Of a stretch of DNA of 5,292 bases, positions 1-5,292 are shown in pieces. The position numbers were made by a program, and so were the translations under genes. This stretch comes from Alphaproteobacteria bacterium (lineage in GTDB: Bacteria > Pseudomonadota > Alphaproteobacteria > JAJTHO01), in assembly GCA_021297975.1 (NCBI GenBank), contig JAJTHO010000173.1, positions 1 to 5,292 on the forward strand, read 5' to 3'. Each line of letters starts with the position of its first letter. Position 1 is the stretch's first letter. The notes under the pieces were generated by a model, which saw only the letters and a list, made by a program, of their open reading frames with translations, made no database searches and was not told where the DNA came from.

Positions 1-46
1 CTGAGTTGGGAAGCGCGCCAAGATACCATTATCGGGACACACCACC

Positions 47-1516
47 ATGCCGCCTAAAGCCAAAACAACCGCACGCACCCTCATCCCCGTTATCCTTTGT
101 GGCGGCACAGGCAGCCGCCTGTGGCCATTATCGCGCCAGGATTACCCGAAACAGCTGCTCGCCTTAACCGGCGCGGAAACACTGCTGCAACAAACGGCGC
201 GGCGCTTTATGGGAAACAGCAAATTTTCCGCGCCGATGGTCATCAGCAACGATAGCTATCGCTTTGCGGTGGCGGAGCAATTGCGCCAGTTGGATATTGC
301 AGCGCGCCTTGTGCTGGAGCCATCACCCAAAAACACCGCGCCTGCGGTGGCTGTTGCGGCCTTAATAGCCGCCGAGACTGACCCTGACGCCGTTTTAATT
401 GTGGCTGCGGCCGATCATTATGTGAAGGATACCAAGGGGTTCTTGTCGCATCTTGATGCGGCGATTGCGGCGGCAGAGGCGGGCTATATCGTCAGCCTTG
501 GTATCAAGCCGTCCGCGCCAGAAACGGGCTTTGGCTATATTGAACAGGGCAAACCGCTCACCCCCGGCAGTCTCTCGATTAAGCAATTTGTTGAAAAACC
601 CGATAGCGACACCGCAAAAAAATACCTGAAATCAGGGAATTTTTTCTGGAACGCGGGGATTTTTGTTTTCAAAGCTAAAACGCTGCTGGAAGAACTGGAA
701 AAGTTTCAGCCCGCGATGCTAAAGGCAGCCGCAAAGGCCGTTAAAGGGCGCAGCACCGACCTAGATTTCATCCGCCTAGAGGCCGCCAGCTGGAACAGTA
801 TAACCGCCGATTCGCTGGATTACGCGGTGATGGAGAAAACCAGCCGCGCTGCGGTTGTGCCGACGGGGGATATTGGCTGGAGTGATGTGGGTTCGTGGAG
901 CGCGCTCTGGGACATAGACGCGGATAAAGATAAAGACGGCAACACGCGCCACGGCACGCTCTATACCCATAATGCGCGCAACAATTACCTTCGCGCCCAT
1001 GATAAACAGCTCTTGGCAGTGGTGGGGGTTGAGAATCTCGTTGTGGTGGCAACGGCGGATGCGGTCTTGGTCGCGCATCAAGATCACGCGCAGGACGTTA
1101 AGAAAATAGTTGAAAAGCTGCAAAAAGATAAGCGCACAGAGGCGGTGCATAACCGCCTCGTCTATCGCCCGTGGGGGTCGTATGAATCCATTGATGATGG
1201 CGAGCGGTTTCAAGTGAAGCGCCTCGTGGTGAAACCCGGCCAGAAACTGTCCTTACAAAAGCATTTTCACCGCGCCGAACACTGGGTGGTGGTGGCCGGA
1301 ACGGCGGTTGTGCGCCGCGACGGTGAGGAGCACTTGCTGCGGGAAAATGAGTCAATTTATCTGCCCCTTGGCTGTACGCACCGACTTGAAAATCCTGGAA
1401 AAATTGAGCTGATGCTCGTTGAGGTTCAATCGGGAAGCTATCTTGGCGAAGACGATATTGTTCGCTTTGAAGACACCTATGGCCGGGTTCCAAGCGCAAA
1501 GATTACCAAGAATTAA
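47..1516 (+). CDS. manC: Mannose-1-phosphate guanylyltransferase / mannose-6-phosphate isomerase (type II, ManC/AlgA/CpsB family)
   Basis: Cytoplasmic enzyme that makes GDP-mannose from mannose-1-phosphate and GTP; family members with the C-terminal cupin often also interconvert fructose-6-phosphate and mannose-6-phosphate. GDP-mannose feeds exopolysaccharide, O-antigen or GDP-fucose synthesis. The 489-residue protein is complete and near the usual family length of about 460-480. The nucleotidyltransferase domain (about 12-290) has the GGTGSRLWPLSR signature at 19-30, PKQ at 34-36, KNTAPA at 95-100, PETGFGYIE at 158-166, FVEKP at 181-185, WNAGIF at 201-206 and WSDVGSW at 278-284. The linker RPWGSYE (374-380) leads into a cupin isomerase domain with QKHFHRAEHW at 404-413, whose His and Glu residues are the expected metal ligands, then THRLENPG at 444-451 and a YLGEDDIVRFED ending. 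The usual Pro of the PADH-type motif is Ala (AAADH, 120-124). The ATG has only a weak GGGA (34-37) upstream. No phosphomannomutase gene is in the window. Function is very likely; isomerase activity is inferred. Confidence 0.96.
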   Translation: MPPKAKTTARTLIPVILCGGTGSRLWPLSRQDYPKQLLALTGAETLLQQTARRFMGNSKFSAPMVISNDSYRFAVAEQLRQLDIAARLVLEPSPKNTAPAVAVAALIAAETDPDAVLIVAAADHYVKDTKGFLSHLDAAIAAAEAGYIVSLGIKPSAPETGFGYIEQGKPLTPGSLSIKQFVEKPDSDTAKKYLKSGNFFWNAGIFVFKAKTLLEELEKFQPAMLKAAAKAVKGRSTDLDFIRLEAASWNSITADSLDYAVMEKTSRAAVVPTGDIGWSDVGSWSALWDIDADKDKDGNTRHGTLYTHNARNNYLRAHDKQLLAVVGVENLVVVATADAVLVAHQDHAQDVKKIVEKLQKDKRTEAVHNRLVYRPWGSYESIDDGERFQVKRLVVKPGQKLSLQKHFHRAEHWVVVAGTAVVRRDGEEHLLRENESIYLPLGCTHRLENPGKIELMLVEVQSGSYLGEDDIVRFEDTYGRVPSAKITKN

Positions 1517-1546
1517 TCTGCCCGCGATCTTGCCGCAAGGCGGCTC

Positions 1547-1555
1547 TGTTATGCT
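1547..1555 (+). promoter_or_regulatory. Possible extended -10 promoter element for the small exported protein gene
   Basis: TGTTATGCT fits the TGnTAnnnT form of an extended -10 element and lies about 50 bases before the ATG at 1606. A TTGCCG at 1530-1535 resembles a -35 box, but the 14-base spacing is too short to count in its favour. Just upstream is a small perfect hairpin (GCCGC, loop AAG, GCGGC; 1532-1544) with no real T-run after it, so it is at best a weak terminator for manC. This is a call by eye in an 89-base gap. Confidence 0.3.
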
Positions 1556-1593
1556 CCTTATATCAGCGACACACATACCCGCTGCATCATATC

Positions 1594-1598
1594 AGGAG
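1594..1598 (+). promoter_or_regulatory. Strong Shine-Dalgarno site
   Basis: AGGAG sits seven bases before the ATG at 1606, an optimal match and spacing. It is by far the best ribosome binding site in the window. It fixes the start of the small exported protein and argues that this short frame is a real gene. Confidence 0.8.
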
Positions 1599-1605
1599 AT
1601 TAACC

Positions 1606-1926
1606 ATGAATCGTTTTACAAAAATCCTCAGCCTCGCCGTTCTTGTTGGCGCAAGCCTCACCGTGGGGGCACAGGCGGAATCGGGTTATAGCGAAAAAAA
1701 GCCTTTGGCTGGCACGCCGGTGGCGGCTGGCAAAGAGATCAACACTGGCAAGGAAATCAGTGGCAAGGACACAACCGTCAAAGGCACGTTAGAGAAGAAA
1801 GACGAAAAATTATCATCGTCAACCCCTCCGTCAGTCGTCACACCGGTTACAACACCCGCTACGGTTACACCCGCGGTAACGCCTTCACCCAGCACCGCAC
1901 CGGTTATTGCCCCCGTCAAGCAGTAA
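1606..1926 (+). CDS. Small exported protein with Gly-Lys repeats and a Val/Thr/Pro-rich tail, family unknown
   Basis: I do not recognise this 106-residue protein. Residues 1-24 form a typical Sec signal peptide: Asn-Arg-Phe-Thr-Lys at the start, a hydrophobic core at about 7-20, and an AQA cleavage site giving Glu25 as the likely first mature residue. There is no cysteine, so it is not a lipoprotein. The mature part (about 82 residues) has a charged Lys/Glu/Gly segment at about 30-68 containing GKEI at 42-45, GKEI at 48-51 and GKD at 53-55. A low-complexity tail at about 71-106 is rich in Val, Thr, Pro and Ser with repeated VTP/TTP triplets (78-80, 82-84, 87-89, 91-93). Such composition suggests an extended, disordered periplasmic or surface protein. 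The strong AGGAG, the signal peptide and the following terminator support a real gene. It lies between manC and a two-component system, but no functional link is shown. Confidence 0.8.
   Translation: MNRFTKILSLAVLVGASLTVGAQAESGYSEKKPLAGTPVAAGKEINTGKEISGKDTTVKGTLEKKDEKLSSSTPPSVVTPVTTPATVTPAVTPSPSTAPVIAPVKQ
1728..1769 (+). repeat. Short degenerate tandem repeat inside the small exported protein gene
   Basis: Three copies of a TGGCAA-starting unit begin at 1728, 1746 and 1761, so spacings are 18 and 15 bases and stay in frame. The first two match at 11 of 13 bases (TGGCAAAGAGATC and TGGCAAGGAAATC); the third keeps only TGGCAAGGA. They encode the GKEI, GKEI and GKD repeats. The pattern suggests growth by duplication of a short codon block, which may vary in number between strains. 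Confidence 0.6.
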
Positions 1927-1935
1927 TCCAGCACA

Positions 1936-1971
1936 ACGGCTATACAACACAAAGACATATACCGTTTTTTT
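1936..1971 (+). terminator. Likely intrinsic terminator after the small exported protein gene
   Basis: ACGG (1936-1939) and TATA (1941-1944) pair with TATA (1958-1961) and CCGT (1962-1965), with a single bulged C at 1940 and a 13-base loop. A run of seven T at 1965-1971 follows directly. It begins ten bases after the stop codon at 1926. The stem is not very stable, but the T-run and position fit a Rho-independent terminator. Confidence 0.5.
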
Positions 1972-2005
1972 AAAGTGATAAAAAAGAAAAGTAATGTTTA
2001 GTCTC

Positions 2006-2036
2006 GCAGCCGCGCCCATTCTCTGGACGCGGCTGT
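2006..2036 (+). other. GC-rich inverted repeat just upstream of the response regulator
   Basis: CAGCCGCG (2007-2014) and CGCGGCTG (2028-2035) are a perfect 8-bp inverted repeat, extendable by a G-T wobble at 2006/2036. Inside the 13-base loop CCA (2016-2018) can pair with TGG (2024-2026) after one mismatch. It is followed by TTATGTTAGGG rather than a clean T-run, so it would be a poor terminator. It ends 22 bases before the GTG at 2059 and leaves the AGGG (2043-2046) unpaired. It could be a leader-mRNA hairpin, a second weak terminator, or an operator for autoregulation. A TGTTATGTT at 2034-2042 also fits an extended -10, but would give a nearly leaderless message. The A/T-rich stretch at 1966-2000 is the other place a promoter could sit; no convincing -35/-10 pair was found there. 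Confidence 0.55.
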
Positions 2037-2058
2037 TATGTTAGGGTAGAAACGCGTT

Positions 2059-2742
2059 GTGAAGATACTCATCATCGACGACGACACCACGCAAGCTCGC
2101 TACATCGCCGATGGCTTAACCGAGGCCGGGCATCTGGCCGATCATGCCGATAATGGCCTTGATGGTCTGCACATGGCAACCGAGGTGCGGTATGATGCGC
2201 TGGTGGTGGATAGAATGCTGCCAAAGCTTGATGGTTTATCCATGCTGGCGGCGCTGCGCGCGAGCGGCAACGACACGCCCGCACTTGTTCTTAGCGCGCT
2301 GGGCAAGGTGGAAGATAGAGTCAAGGGGCTGAAAAGTGGTGCGGACGATTATTTAACAAAACCTTTTGCATTCAGTGAATTATTGGCAAGACTTGAAGTG
2401 CTTATGCGCCGCAGCAAGGTCAGCGCAAGTACCGAGCCAACAACGTTACAACACGCCGACTTGGAAATGAATCTCCTCACCCGCGAAGTTACGCGAGGGG
2501 GGCTGCCTATCCCCTTGCAAAACAGGGAATTCCGGCTTCTTGAGTATCTGCTCCGCCATGCAGGGCACGTCGTGACCCGCACCATGCTGCTGGAGGCGGT
2601 CTGGGATTTTCATTTTCAGCCGGAAACCAATATAATCGATGCGCAAATCAGTAAGTTACGAGCGAAACTTGATAAAGGAAGTGAGCAGCCGCTTCTACAC
2701 ACTATTCGCGGCGTTGGGTATAAATTGAGTGTTGCAGGTTAG
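2059..2742 (+). CDS. OmpR/PhoB-family two-component response regulator
   Basis: Cytoplasmic DNA-binding regulator of 227 residues, normal length for the family. The receiver domain (about 1-118) has the acidic pocket Asp7-Asp8-Asp9, the phospho-acceptor Asp51 in VVDRMLP, the switch Ser79, Tyr98 and the conserved Lys101 in TKPF. The output domain (about 126-225) is a winged helix with the typical stretches LQNREFRLLEYLL (153-165), VVTRTMLLEAVW (171-182), an ISKLRAKLDK recognition-helix region (197-206) and the wing IRGVGYKL (216-223). It is expected to be phosphorylated by the kinase encoded directly downstream and to bind direct-repeat sites as a dimer. The GTG start is fixed by an in-frame TAG at 2047-2049 and by the family beginning right at KILIIDDD. 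Its AGGG ribosome site at 2043-2046 is rather far (12 bases). The target genes cannot be told from the sequence. Confidence 0.95.
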   Translation: MKILIIDDDTTQARYIADGLTEAGHLADHADNGLDGLHMATEVRYDALVVDRMLPKLDGLSMLAALRASGNDTPALVLSALGKVEDRVKGLKSGADDYLTKPFAFSELLARLEVLMRRSKVSASTEPTTLQHADLEMNLLTREVTRGGLPIPLQNREFRLLEYLLRHAGHVVTRTMLLEAVWDFHFQPETNIIDAQISKLRAKLDKGSEQPLLHTIRGVGYKLSVAG

Positions 2743-4111
2743 CGGCTTTACGCGCTCCAGCACCGTTCGCATCGGGGCGTATGCGTTTTTAGTGCTGGCG
2801 GCGGCCTTGTGTCTTTTGAGCTTTTTTTGGTTTCAACAAACCCGCACTATCGCCGAGCAGGACATGCGCGGCACATTATCCAGTTATCGCCAGCAACTGG
2901 GCGAAGGCTTGGAACGCTATGGCGGTGATTATGGCGTGGAGTTTATCAGCCGGGCACTCGCCAATAAAGATGCGTATCTGATGCTGGGAATCCAGCGTGA
3001 TGGCGTTATTACGGGGAATATTCAGGAAAATTTTTTCGCGGCTGAGCTATCTGCTCGCAAAAGCTGGGTGCTAAGCGAAGAGGTTTTGTTGTTTGAAGAT
3101 AAACAGATACCCGTTCGGCTCTATCGTTATCGTTACAGCGATAACACCACGGTGGTTATTGGTTATAATCTCAGCCGATTTGCCGACATGCGGGCACTGT
3201 TGTGGCGGATTTTAATGCTGAATCTTGCGTGGTCTTTAGTCTTAGCGGCGCTACTGGCAGCGGGTTTGTTGTGGCTTGTAAGCCTCAGGCTGCGCCCGGT
3301 AAACCGTGCGTGTGCGCAGGTGATGCGGGGCGATTTCAGCCACCGCCTGCCAGCTCAAGGCGCGCGCGATCAATTTGACCAACTCGCGGGCAACTTTAAC
3401 GCGATGCTCGACTGGATTGAGGCGCTGCTGAAAACCAGCCGCGAGACGGCGGATAGCCTGGCGCATGATTTGCGGGCGCCGCTCTCCCGCGTGCGGCTCC
3501 AGCTGGCAGAGCTGGGCGATGACGGGCAAACACCCGCTGCGGTTCGTGAGCGCGTGCAGCGGGCGCTCCTCGATTTAGATCGGTTGGTGCGGATGTTTGG
3601 CGATGTTTTAACAATCAGCCGCGCCGATGCGGGGGTACAGCGGGAGCGGTTTGCACCGGTGGATGCGGCGCTGCTGCTTGCGGATTTAGTAGAGCTTTAT
3701 GCCCCCTTGGCCGAAGATAAGGGCGGTAGTATTGTTGCGGTTGGGATTGAGGCGCCGCTTTTTGTGCAGGGCGATAGAGCGCTGTTGGCGCAGGCGATGG
3801 GTAATCTTTTGGATAATGCCATTAAATACGCGCCGGGCACGGCCATAGAGGCGGGGATATCTTTAAGCATTGACACAGTGCTGATAACCGTTGCCGACAA
3901 AGGAGAGGGCATCCCAAGCGTTGACAATGAACGTGTTTTAGAGCGCTTTGTGCGGCTTGACAGCGCCCGCTCAAGCCCCGGTTTTGGGCTGGGGCTTAGC
4001 TTTGTTGCCGCGATTGTGCGCCTGCATCTGGGCGCGTTGTTGCTGGAAGATAATCAGCCGGGTCTGCGGGTTGTGCTGCGCCTGCCGAGACTCAATCCGC
4101 ACGCCATTTAA
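2729..4111 (+). CDS. Membrane sensor histidine kinase, HAMP type, partner of the upstream regulator
   Basis: A 460-residue inner-membrane kinase that should autophosphorylate and pass the phosphate to Asp51 of the upstream regulator. Domains in order: membrane segment at about 14-35; periplasmic loop at about 37-156; second membrane segment at about 157-185; HAMP at about 186-238; dimerisation and phosphoacceptor domain with the H-box AHDLRAPLSRVR, His246 being the likely phosphorylated residue; ATPase domain with N-box NLLDNAIKYAP (359-369), G1 box ADKGEGIP (389-396), F-box ERFVRLD (405-411) and G2 box GFGLGLS (418-424). All catalytic boxes are intact. The GTG start overlaps the regulator gene by 14 bases and is preceded directly by an in-frame TGA (2726-2728); a TTG one codon later is the main alternative. 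A GGG at 2716-2718 could be the ribosome site. The overlap implies coupled translation. The periplasmic loop is not recognised as a named sensor domain. Confidence 0.94.
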   Translation: MLQVSGFTRSSTVRIGAYAFLVLAAALCLLSFFWFQQTRTIAEQDMRGTLSSYRQQLGEGLERYGGDYGVEFISRALANKDAYLMLGIQRDGVITGNIQENFFAAELSARKSWVLSEEVLLFEDKQIPVRLYRYRYSDNTTVVIGYNLSRFADMRALLWRILMLNLAWSLVLAALLAAGLLWLVSLRLRPVNRACAQVMRGDFSHRLPAQGARDQFDQLAGNFNAMLDWIEALLKTSRETADSLAHDLRAPLSRVRLQLAELGDDGQTPAAVRERVQRALLDLDRLVRMFGDVLTISRADAGVQRERFAPVDAALLLADLVELYAPLAEDKGGSIVAVGIEAPLFVQGDRALLAQAMGNLLDNAIKYAPGTAIEAGISLSIDTVLITVADKGEGIPSVDNERVLERFVRLDSARSSPGFGLGLSFVAAIVRLHLGALLLEDNQPGLRVVLRLPRLNPHAI

Positions 4112-5292
4112 ACACGCTGTAAATATTGGAAAAATCATCTGTCCAGGGAGTGAAGCCCGGCTGAGGACTGAGTTTTTCCCATGCGGGGTCGTTTTTGATC
4201 GCGGCGGGCATGGTGTCTTCTTGTGTTATCAGGCAAAGTATATGCCGTGCGGCATGCTCGTCCTTTGTTTCACGCTTGCCGCTGTCACCGCAATAGGCGG
4301 CATACCCGGCTGGCAGCGTGTAACCGGCAATAACGGGTTTTAGAGCCAAATAGCGGTTGCTGATGTGAATGGCGATTGCGCCAGTCGCTTTTGTTTTTAG
4401 TAAATACAGATTTATAGCTTCTTGCGTTAACAAGTGAACCGGCACAGCGTCGCTGGAAAAAGCATCAATAAAAAGAGCATCGTAGCTGCTATCAGCGGCC
4501 TCTTGTAATTTTAGTCGTGCATCACCCACAATAAATCTAGTTGTGGCGGGCGATAGAGACAGGTGTTTAAAAAAAACTTGGTTTCTCGCAATATCAATGA
4601 CCTTCTGGTCAATTTCATACACACTGACCGCATCGCCAGGGCGTGCGTAGGCTGTTAGCGCGCCTGTGCCTAGACCAACCATGGCAAACTCTACAGGCAC
4701 GCTTTTACTTGTGAGATACCCCTGCGCAATATCACCAAAGAGCCCGCTTTGATGGTAATAGCTGCGCGGAATCTTTTGCTCGGTTTCCGGGGTGATGACT
4801 TGCACCCCATGGGTCGTTGTGCCGTGGGAAAAAGAATGAGTGGTTTGTTCTTCCCCGGTTTCTGGGTTCACTTTAACACTTTGTGTAACGTTCATCGAGC
4901 CGTAAAAGCTACGTTGCTGGATTAACACGTCAGAGTCTAGTTGCGACATAGCAACGACAACCCCAATAATAGCTCCGCTAGCGACAGAGAGGTATTTGGG
5001 ATGCATTTTCTTCATTGCAACAAGAAGGATGCAGCCGAGTCCAATAATGCCGCCGCCTATATAGAGGGTGGATAGCGCGACACCTGCCAGTAAGCCGCTG
5101 AACACCAAGTCTATTAGCAGCGCTGTTGCCAGTGCAAGCGGGATAATGACGGCGGCTTTGCGCAGAAAAAATGCCGCATCAAAGACCGGCTGCCTCATTA
5201 AAACAGCAACAAGCGCGATGCTGATAAAGGCAACCATATAATATTCTGCCATAAGCGTAAAAATCATCGGCGCGATAACGGCGTTAAACAGC
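4092..5292 (-). CDS. Membrane-fused spermidine-synthase-like protein, partial (5' end beyond the window)
   Basis: C-terminal part of a protein with a membrane region fused to a Rossmann-fold aminopropyltransferase/methyltransferase-like domain. The frame stays open to the right edge. The first ATG inside the window (5267) is probably not the start, because the codons before it read LFNAVIAP and continue a hydrophobic segment usual for this fused family. Counting from that ATG, about four hydrophobic segments lie at 10-24, 36-57, 63-84 and 93-108. The soluble domain follows: RSFYGSMNV (119-127), HGTTTHGVQ (148-156), the PRSYYHQSG substrate-loop region (167-175), the nucleotide motif VGLGTGAL (197-204), acidic Glu218-x-Asp220, GDAR (248-251), IDAFSSDAVP (267-276), HISNRYL (301-307) and a WTDDFSNIYSV ending (375-385). 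Classical spermidine synthases have DSSDP where this has DAFSSDAVP, so polyamine synthesis is uncertain. Its stop lies inside the end of the kinase gene, on the opposite strand. Confidence 0.88.
   Translation of the reverse strand, partial: LFNAVIAPMIFTLMAEYYMVAFISIALVAVLMRQPVFDAAFFLRKAAVIIPLALATALLIDLVFSGLLAGVALSTLYIGGGIIGLGCILLVAMKKMHPKYLSVASGAIIGVVVAMSQLDSDVLIQQRSFYGSMNVTQSVKVNPETGEEQTTHSFSHGTTTHGVQVITPETEQKIPRSYYHQSGLFGDIAQGYLTSKSVPVEFAMVGLGTGALTAYARPGDAVSVYEIDQKVIDIARNQVFFKHLSLSPATTRFIVGDARLKLQEAADSSYDALFIDAFSSDAVPVHLLTQEAINLYLLKTKATGAIAIHISNRYLALKPVIAGYTLPAGYAAYCGDSGKRETKDEHAARHILCLITQEDTMPAAIKNDPAWEKLSPQPGFTPWTDDFSNIYSVFKWRAD

Noticed and set aside
250..261. Perfect 12-base palindrome CGATAGCTATCG inside manC
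   Set aside because: It lies inside a well conserved coding region, has no second copy that I can see, and a single palindrome of this size is not strong evidence of a site.
776..1213. 145-codon open frame on the minus strand within manC
   Set aside because: It is antisense to a fully conserved enzyme gene and its translation shows no recognisable domain; it is a shadow of the codon pattern.
1419..1691. 90-codon plus-strand frame bridging manC and the small exported protein gene
   Set aside because: It overlaps the conserved ManC C-terminus and the signal-peptide region of the next gene in other frames, and has no convincing ribosome site or domain.
3126..3145. 7-bp inverted repeat GTTATCG/CGATAAC with a 6-base loop inside the kinase gene
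   Set aside because: It falls in the periplasmic-loop coding sequence with no T-run or neighbouring gene start, and partly reflects repeated Tyr-Arg codons.
3948..4343. 131-codon plus-strand frame overlapping the kinase end and the spermidine-synthase-like gene
   Set aside because: It is antisense to conserved motifs of the minus-strand gene and out of frame with the G2 box of the kinase; no family features.
1..5292. Mobile element, CRISPR array, tRNA, toxin-antitoxin or phage-defence system
   Set aside because: No transposase or integrase motifs, terminal inverted repeats, spaced direct repeats or tRNA-like cloverleaf were seen; all long frames fall into housekeeping, envelope or signalling families.

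Overview
The window looks like chromosomal DNA from a Gram-negative bacterium, most likely a pseudomonadote. The evidence is a fused guanylyltransferase/cupin ManC, a small protein with a Sec signal peptide, an OmpR-type two-component pair whose kinase has a periplasmic loop, and a membrane-anchored spermidine-synthase-like protein. The wording of the kinase and regulator motifs leans towards Alphaproteobacteria, but there is no rRNA or other marker to settle this.

Layout: (1) 47-1516 (+) is a complete manC, making GDP-mannose for surface polysaccharide. (2) 1517-1605 is a short gap with a possible extended -10 element and a strong ribosome binding site. (3) 1606-1926 (+) encodes a 106-residue exported protein with a Lys/Gly-rich middle and a Val/Thr/Pro-rich tail; its family is not recognised. 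(4) 1927-2058 holds a likely intrinsic terminator, an A/T-rich stretch and a strong GC-rich hairpin just before the next gene. (5) 2059-2742 and 2729-4111 (+) are a response regulator and a sensor histidine kinase, overlapping by 14 bases and both starting with GTG. (6) 4092-5292 (-) is the C-terminal part of a membrane/spermidine-synthase-like fusion. It converges on the kinase, overlaps its end by 20 bases and runs off the right edge.

How the genes relate: the regulator and kinase clearly form one signalling unit. Nothing in the sequence shows what they sense or control. ManC and the small exported protein both relate to the cell envelope, but they are separated by a gap with its own translation signals, so a shared operon is not shown. 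The spermidine-synthase-like gene is on the opposite strand and is probably an independent unit.

I see no mobile element, CRISPR array, tRNA or rRNA. Most of the content belongs to known families. The least explained parts are the small repeat-bearing secreted protein, the hairpin ahead of the response regulator, and the real function of the spermidine-synthase-like protein.
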